IMG/VR virus record: IMGVR_UViG_3300042924_008133
Location: 1 to 26,503 of that record
Source of the DNA: a virus
Strand: one strand, 5' to 3'
DNA length: 26,503 nucleotides
A program made the translations under genes and the position numbers. This document shows, in pieces, positions 23,335 through 26,503 of this stretch. Position 1 is the stretch's first letter; the number at the start of each line of letters is the position of its first letter. The notes under the pieces are model-generated. The model was not told the DNA's origin and ran no database searches. It was given only the letters and a program-made list of their open reading frames with translations.

Positions 23335-23342
23335 CAAATTTA
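23335..23342 (-). promoter_or_regulatory. Possible Bacteroidota-type -7 box before nrdB
   Basis: TAAATTTG on the minus strand fits the Bacteroidota -7 consensus TAnnTTTG and lies 25 bases before the nrdB ATG. No TTG -33 element is found at the usual distance, so the site is only partly supported. If real, host polymerase would transcribe nrdBA separately from the helicase gene. Confidence 0.35.
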
Positions 23343-23384
23343 AGTTTTGTAATTGAATATTTTAATATCATAACATCAAGATTT

Positions 23385-24764
23385 TTAAAGATTTGAGTTT
23401 TGTTCTCTCTGTTTACGTTTTTCAAATAATTCTTTTACTCTATCACTCTTACGTTGCTCTTGTTGTTCTTCAAAACCTAAGAATGTTACTGATGACTCTG
23501 TGTCAATAATCAATAACTCATTGTCAAATTTGCAGTTTTCAAAAACAACACCATCTTGTCCCAAACGAGATTTAGTGATTGCTATGGTTGCAAGCTTCAT
23601 TTCTTTTTGTTGCATAGTTTTTGCAACAGAAATAATTACGTGACCAACTTGTGCTTTTTTGATTGAGCCACCCATTTGGTCTGTTGTAACAACCTCAGAT
23701 GAAATAGATGACCGATTACCTTGAGTTGCTGTCCATCCAGCAATTTCAAGTTCATGACACATTGCCTCAAAGTGTCTCATTACAGAACCTTCAGCTTTCC
23801 ATTCGTCATTTTTAGTGTTTTCAGGTACAACACAATCAATATAATCTAAAGTAATCATGTCAATTTTTGTACCATCCGCAATCATTTTACGAACTTGATT
23901 TTTTATTTGTGCCATGGTCATTGTGTCTGATGGCAGCTTTTTCAAAATCAACTTATTAGGCATTGTATTTTGGATTGCGCCAACTTTTTCCATAACCTCT
24001 TCTTTTCTTGAAGAGAGATTATCCGGTTCAATGCCTGTCCAAATTGTAAAGTGTTTACGTTGAATGATTTTGGGATTGTCCTCGAAAAAAATCTGAAGTA
24101 CATTGTAACCCAAATTAAATGCAGAGTTTGCAATCTTTGTCATCAGTGTTGTTTTACCAACACCGGTTGGTGCAAGTATAACCCCGATTTCACCTTTGGC
24201 AAGGCCACCTTTAAGAAGTCTGTCAATACCATCAACACCCATTGGTATTGGGTGTCTGTAATCATCATTTAAAACGTCATCCAGGCCATTAAATACGTCC
24301 AAGACACCAGATTCTCTTTCACCCACTTGTAGTGCTTCTCGAACCATCCCTTCAACCTGGTCGTAAGACTCAAAATCACCATTAGTGATAATTTTTTGTG
24401 CCTTGTCCATGGCTTTTTGTAATTCTTGTTGCTTACAAAATTTTAATGCCTTTTCTTGAACAAAAACCCCACCTTCAAATGGAGCTTCTTGGATTTGCTT
24501 AAGAGTGTCCAAGACAATCTTAAGGGCTAGTTCTTGACTTATCTCCGCTTTGGCAATTTGGTCAAGTGTATCATAGGTGGGTGTAGATTGATATTTTGAA
24601 TAATATTCTCTTACCATTTGAATCACAAGTTTAAAATACTTGTTATCAAAATAAGATGGTTCTAAAACATCAATAATGGACTGAGCAAATTCTTTATCTA
24701 AGATTAATTGATTTAATAGTTGAAGTTGAAATGTATTTCCTAGATAGTCAAAATTTTTAGTCAT
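23385..24764 (-). CDS. Replicative DNA helicase, DnaB / T4 gp41 type, 459 aa
   Basis: This is a hexameric helicase that unwinds the replication fork. An N-terminal helical DnaB-N-like domain (about 10-110, FQLQLLNQLILDKEFAQSII) is followed by a RecA-like core. Walker A is APTGVGKTT (198-206), Walker B is MITLD (303-307), the ATQGNRSS motif is at 346-353, and the late TKSRLGQDG (397-405) matches the C-terminal loop of DnaB helicases. The length is close to T4 gp41 (475 aa). There is no intein or frameshift. It follows the unknown 150-aa gene by 25 bases and precedes nrdBA, so the fork helicase and precursor supply lie together. No primase domain is present in this protein. Confidence 0.93.
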   Translation of the reverse strand: MTKNFDYLGNTFQLQLLNQLILDKEFAQSIIDVLEPSYFDNKYFKLVIQMVREYYSKYQSTPTYDTLDQIAKAEISQELALKIVLDTLKQIQEAPFEGGVFVQEKALKFCKQQELQKAMDKAQKIITNGDFESYDQVEGMVREALQVGERESGVLDVFNGLDDVLNDDYRHPIPMGVDGIDRLLKGGLAKGEIGVILAPTGVGKTTLMTKIANSAFNLGYNVLQIFFEDNPKIIQRKHFTIWTGIEPDNLSSRKEEVMEKVGAIQNTMPNKLILKKLPSDTMTMAQIKNQVRKMIADGTKIDMITLDYIDCVVPENTKNDEWKAEGSVMRHFEAMCHELEIAGWTATQGNRSSISSEVVTTDQMGGSIKKAQVGHVIISVAKTMQQKEMKLATIAITKSRLGQDGVVFENCKFDNELLIIDTESSVTFLGFEEQQEQRKSDRVKELFEKRKQREQNSNL

Positions 24765-24789
24765 ATAATTGTAATGTATTCAGTAAATA

Positions 24790-25242
24790 TTACCGAGATA
24801 GGTCGTATTCCATGTACTCGAAAGACAAATATTCTGCTGAAAAAATGTCAGTCAGTCCTTTCAGAATGTTTTTCAAGCTGGGACGTACATCTACAGTGTA
24901 TCTAACTTTTGGTGGGTATATTTTTGCATCAAAAATTCGATGAAAGATTTTTTCGTCTGCCACTTTGACATACATATTAAAGTATTCCGCTTCGTCAGTA
25001 TTTGATGTGTTTAACACCTCAGGGTCAAGATAAATAGCTTCCTGATTGTCCATCATGTACATAACTGTTTTCATTTTTAAATCAGAGATAAAATCATCTT
25101 CAACTTGCTTCATAAAAAAGGCAAGGTCGGCTGAGCGAGCTGCTTGTGAGTTGTAATTGCGGACATTGAAAAAACGTTGCACTACAATATTTTCATTCAA
25201 CGTCAAAAGGAATTCCATCTTAAAAAGAGTTTCTTCTTTCAT
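24790..25242 (-). CDS. Unidentified protein between nuclease and helicase genes, 150 aa
   Basis: I do not recognise this family. The protein (MKEETLFKMEFLLTLNENIV onward) is acidic, mixed alpha/beta, with one cluster of charged helices (about 35-60), a conserved-looking segment IFDAKIYPPKVRYTVDVRPS (about 104-123) and an acidic C terminus. No zinc site, P-loop, signal peptide or membrane span is present. It starts only 2 bases after the RNase H stop and lies 25 bases before the helicase gene, so it is almost certainly co-transcribed with replication genes. In T4, rnh lies near genes 33 and 59, and gp59 loads the helicase. A helicase-loading or replication-accessory role is therefore possible by position only. 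Confidence 0.7.
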   Translation of the reverse strand: MKEETLFKMEFLLTLNENIVVQRFFNVRNYNSQAARSADLAFFMKQVEDDFISDLKMKTVMYMMDNQEAIYLDPEVLNTSNTDEAEYFNMYVKVADEKIFHRIFDAKIYPPKVRYTVDVRPSLKNILKGLTDIFSAEYLSFEYMEYDLSR

Positions 25243-25244
25243 AA

Positions 25245-26249
25245 TTAATTATTTTTTTTAAATTGTCGTTTTTCTTTTCTTGTTAATTTTAAAAAAGGTT
25301 TTAAAAATTCAACGAACGATTCGTCGGTTTTGGGGAGAAATTTGAAGAAGCCATCTTCCATCATCATTTCAATTACTTTCTTTGTTTCCCTACCTTCTGG
25401 GTCAAGAGACTCTGAGTAATATTGTGTAACAATTTTTTTGGATTCTTCATCAATCAATGGAAGTTTCAAGTCCATCAATTTTTGATTTACTAAGTAATAC
25501 TCATTTTCTAATTTACCATTTTTCGTTAAACCATCTAAAATATTTTGTAGAACTTTTTGTTTAGGGTTTTCCATCGACAAGTTTTTTGTTCTTGTTAAAA
25601 TATCATCAATAGAAATGGGTTTTTCAAGTACCTCGGGAAAAACTTTCATAAAAGTTTTTTCACCTAGTTGTTTAATCCCTTGGATATTATCACTTTGGTC
25701 TCCCAAAAAAATTTTTGCCACAAGAATATTTTGGTGTGGAATGTAAAAATTACCAAATTTCACTAAATCACCATTTTGATAAATGAACTTTTGTAGAGGG
25801 GAATAAACGGAAGTAGTTTCATCAATTAACTGAAGTAAATCTTTATCAGATGAAAAAATCATTTTATGTTCATCAGTAGATATTTGACAGTAATATGCTA
25901 TCAAATCGTCTGACTCATTACCATCGATTTCTATTTGTCTAACAAAAATTTCTTCTAGATATTGTTTTACCCTGTTTTTTTGAAAAAAATATGACTCGAG
26001 TTTCTCCTCCGTCATATTATTATTCCGGTTTAATTTATATGCTGGATATAAATTACGTCGAGTTTGGGAGTTATGTTTTCCATCCCAAAACACAACGACT
26101 TTGTCGTACTCGTTGTCCACGAGTTGTTTTCTAAGGGTGTTAAGAAAGTGATAGATGCCCCCAATGTGGTTACCGGCAACAAATAGTTCTCGAACTCCAT
26201 GGAATCCGATTTTGAATAAATTATCTCCATCTACTAATAGAGTTTTCAA
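25245..26249 (-). CDS. 5'-3' exonuclease / RNase H of FEN family (T4 Rnh-like), 334 aa
   Basis: This is a flap-type 5' nuclease that removes RNA primers and 5' flaps during lagging-strand synthesis. Metal-binding acidic residues appear in family order: D7 (LLVDGDNLF), D56 (VVFWDGKHN), E112/D114/D115 (GNESDDLIAYY), D135/D137 (SSDKDLL) and D184/D187 (FLGDQSDNI). The last group opens the helix-hairpin-helix region GIKQLGEKTF. The length is near T4 RNase H (305 aa). The start is a TTG at 26249; the codon just before it is an in-frame TAA and the next in-frame ATG is far inside the protein, past D56. The gene follows a strong terminator, so it probably has its own promoter. It is followed by the 150-aa gene after 2 bases. 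Alternative name: T5 D15-like exonuclease. Confidence 0.92.
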   Translation of the reverse strand: MKTLLVDGDNLFKIGFHGVRELFVAGNHIGGIYHFLNTLRKQLVDNEYDKVVVFWDGKHNSQTRRNLYPAYKLNRNNNMTEEKLESYFFQKNRVKQYLEEIFVRQIEIDGNESDDLIAYYCQISTDEHKMIFSSDKDLLQLIDETTSVYSPLQKFIYQNGDLVKFGNFYIPHQNILVAKIFLGDQSDNIQGIKQLGEKTFMKVFPEVLEKPISIDDILTRTKNLSMENPKQKVLQNILDGLTKNGKLENEYYLVNQKLMDLKLPLIDEESKKIVTQYYSESLDPEGRETKKVIEMMMEDGFFKFLPKTDESFVEFLKPFLKLTRKEKRQFKKNN

Positions 26250-26284
26250 TTATTTTTTTTTTCAAATGTTATACAAAAAATGAA

Positions 26285-26314
26285 ATGGTTGGCTGGTATT
26301 TCCAGCCACACCAT
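26285..26314 (-). terminator. Rho-independent terminator upstream of the RNase H gene
   Basis: On the minus strand, ATGGT-G-TGGCTGG, a loop of AAATA, and CCAGCCAACCAT form a 12-bp stem with one bulged G. TTCATTTTTT follows (26275-26284). It lies 32 bases past the stop of the partial gene at the right edge and 35 bases before the RNase H start, so it separates two transcripts. Confidence 0.9.
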
Positions 26315-26346
26315 TAGTCATTCACTAACGAACTCATTAAGCATCA

Positions 26347-26503
26347 TTAGAAGCTCTCTGGGTCTTTTTCTTCCTTCAAAGTGAAGTCACCATCACTACC
26401 AATGATTTCCTTCCAGTAATCAGAATATTCTTTCTTGTAAGTTTCAATCGATGTTTTTTCTTCAGTAGTATCTTTACCCGCAATAAATCCATGTGGTGTT
26501 ACA
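26347..26503 (-). CDS. C-terminal end of an unidentified protein (5' end outside window)
   Basis: Only the last 51 residues are visible, from VTPHGFIAGK to the stop TAA at 26347. They are highly charged: a Lys/Glu-rich helix with Tyr and Trp (ETYKKEYSDYWKEIIG) and an acidic tail ending KEEKDPESF. The frame is open to the edge and is followed by a good terminator, which supports a real gene. An acidic C terminus next to replication genes could belong to a DNA-replication or binding protein, but I see no diagnostic motif and give no name. Confidence 0.7.
   Translation of the reverse strand, partial: VTPHGFIAGKDTTEEKTSIETYKKEYSDYWKEIIGSDGDFTLKEEKDPESF

Overview
This window looks like part of a large, AT-rich, contractile-tailed (T4-like) phage genome or prophage. 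Every gene I can support lies on the minus strand, so transcription reads from high to low coordinates. The host is most likely a member of the Bacteroidota, probably a flavobacterium. This is inferred from A-rich leaders without a clear Shine-Dalgarno sequence, a ribonucleotide reductase of flavobacterial type (ATP-cone on the small subunit), and SprB-like repeats, which are best known from flavobacterial gliding adhesins, in a tail protein. No tRNA, rRNA, CRISPR array, insertion sequence, integrase or intein was seen. No gene-free stretch exceeds about 130 bases.

Layout in order of transcription. (1) 26503-23385, replication: the tail end of an unidentified gene, a strong terminator, a T4 RNase H/FEN-type 5' nuclease, an unknown 150-aa protein and a DnaB/gp41-type helicase. 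(2) 23309-20298, nucleotide supply: class I ribonucleotide reductase, nrdB then nrdA, ending at a strong bidirectional terminator (20241-20273). (3) 20201-12724, baseplate: a gp25-like wedge protein, a gp6/J-like wedge protein and a 1690-residue multidomain protein. (4) 12731-5202, a tightly overlapping run of five structural genes with little or no recognisable homology, the last being a 1000-residue tail/baseplate protein. (5) 5186-1, adhesion and host range: an 827-residue protein with seven SprB-like repeats, a 101-aa partner, a 335-aa protein with a Pro/Thr linker, and the 5' part of a fibre gene ending in collagen-like Gly-Thr-Ser triplets that run off the window.

The nuclease, helicase and reductase support phage DNA replication. 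The rest builds the baseplate and its host-contact appendages. Five of the late-region gaps, but none of the replication or nrd gaps, carry the same TATTTAT box (ATAAATA on the plus strand) 5-20 nt before the start codon. This suggests a shared late control signal. The most notable features are the SprB-like repeats in a phage tail protein, the ATP-cone carried by NrdB instead of NrdA, the 1690-aa protein with an internal hydrophobic segment and cysteine cluster, and a C-terminal module shared by two successive tail proteins.
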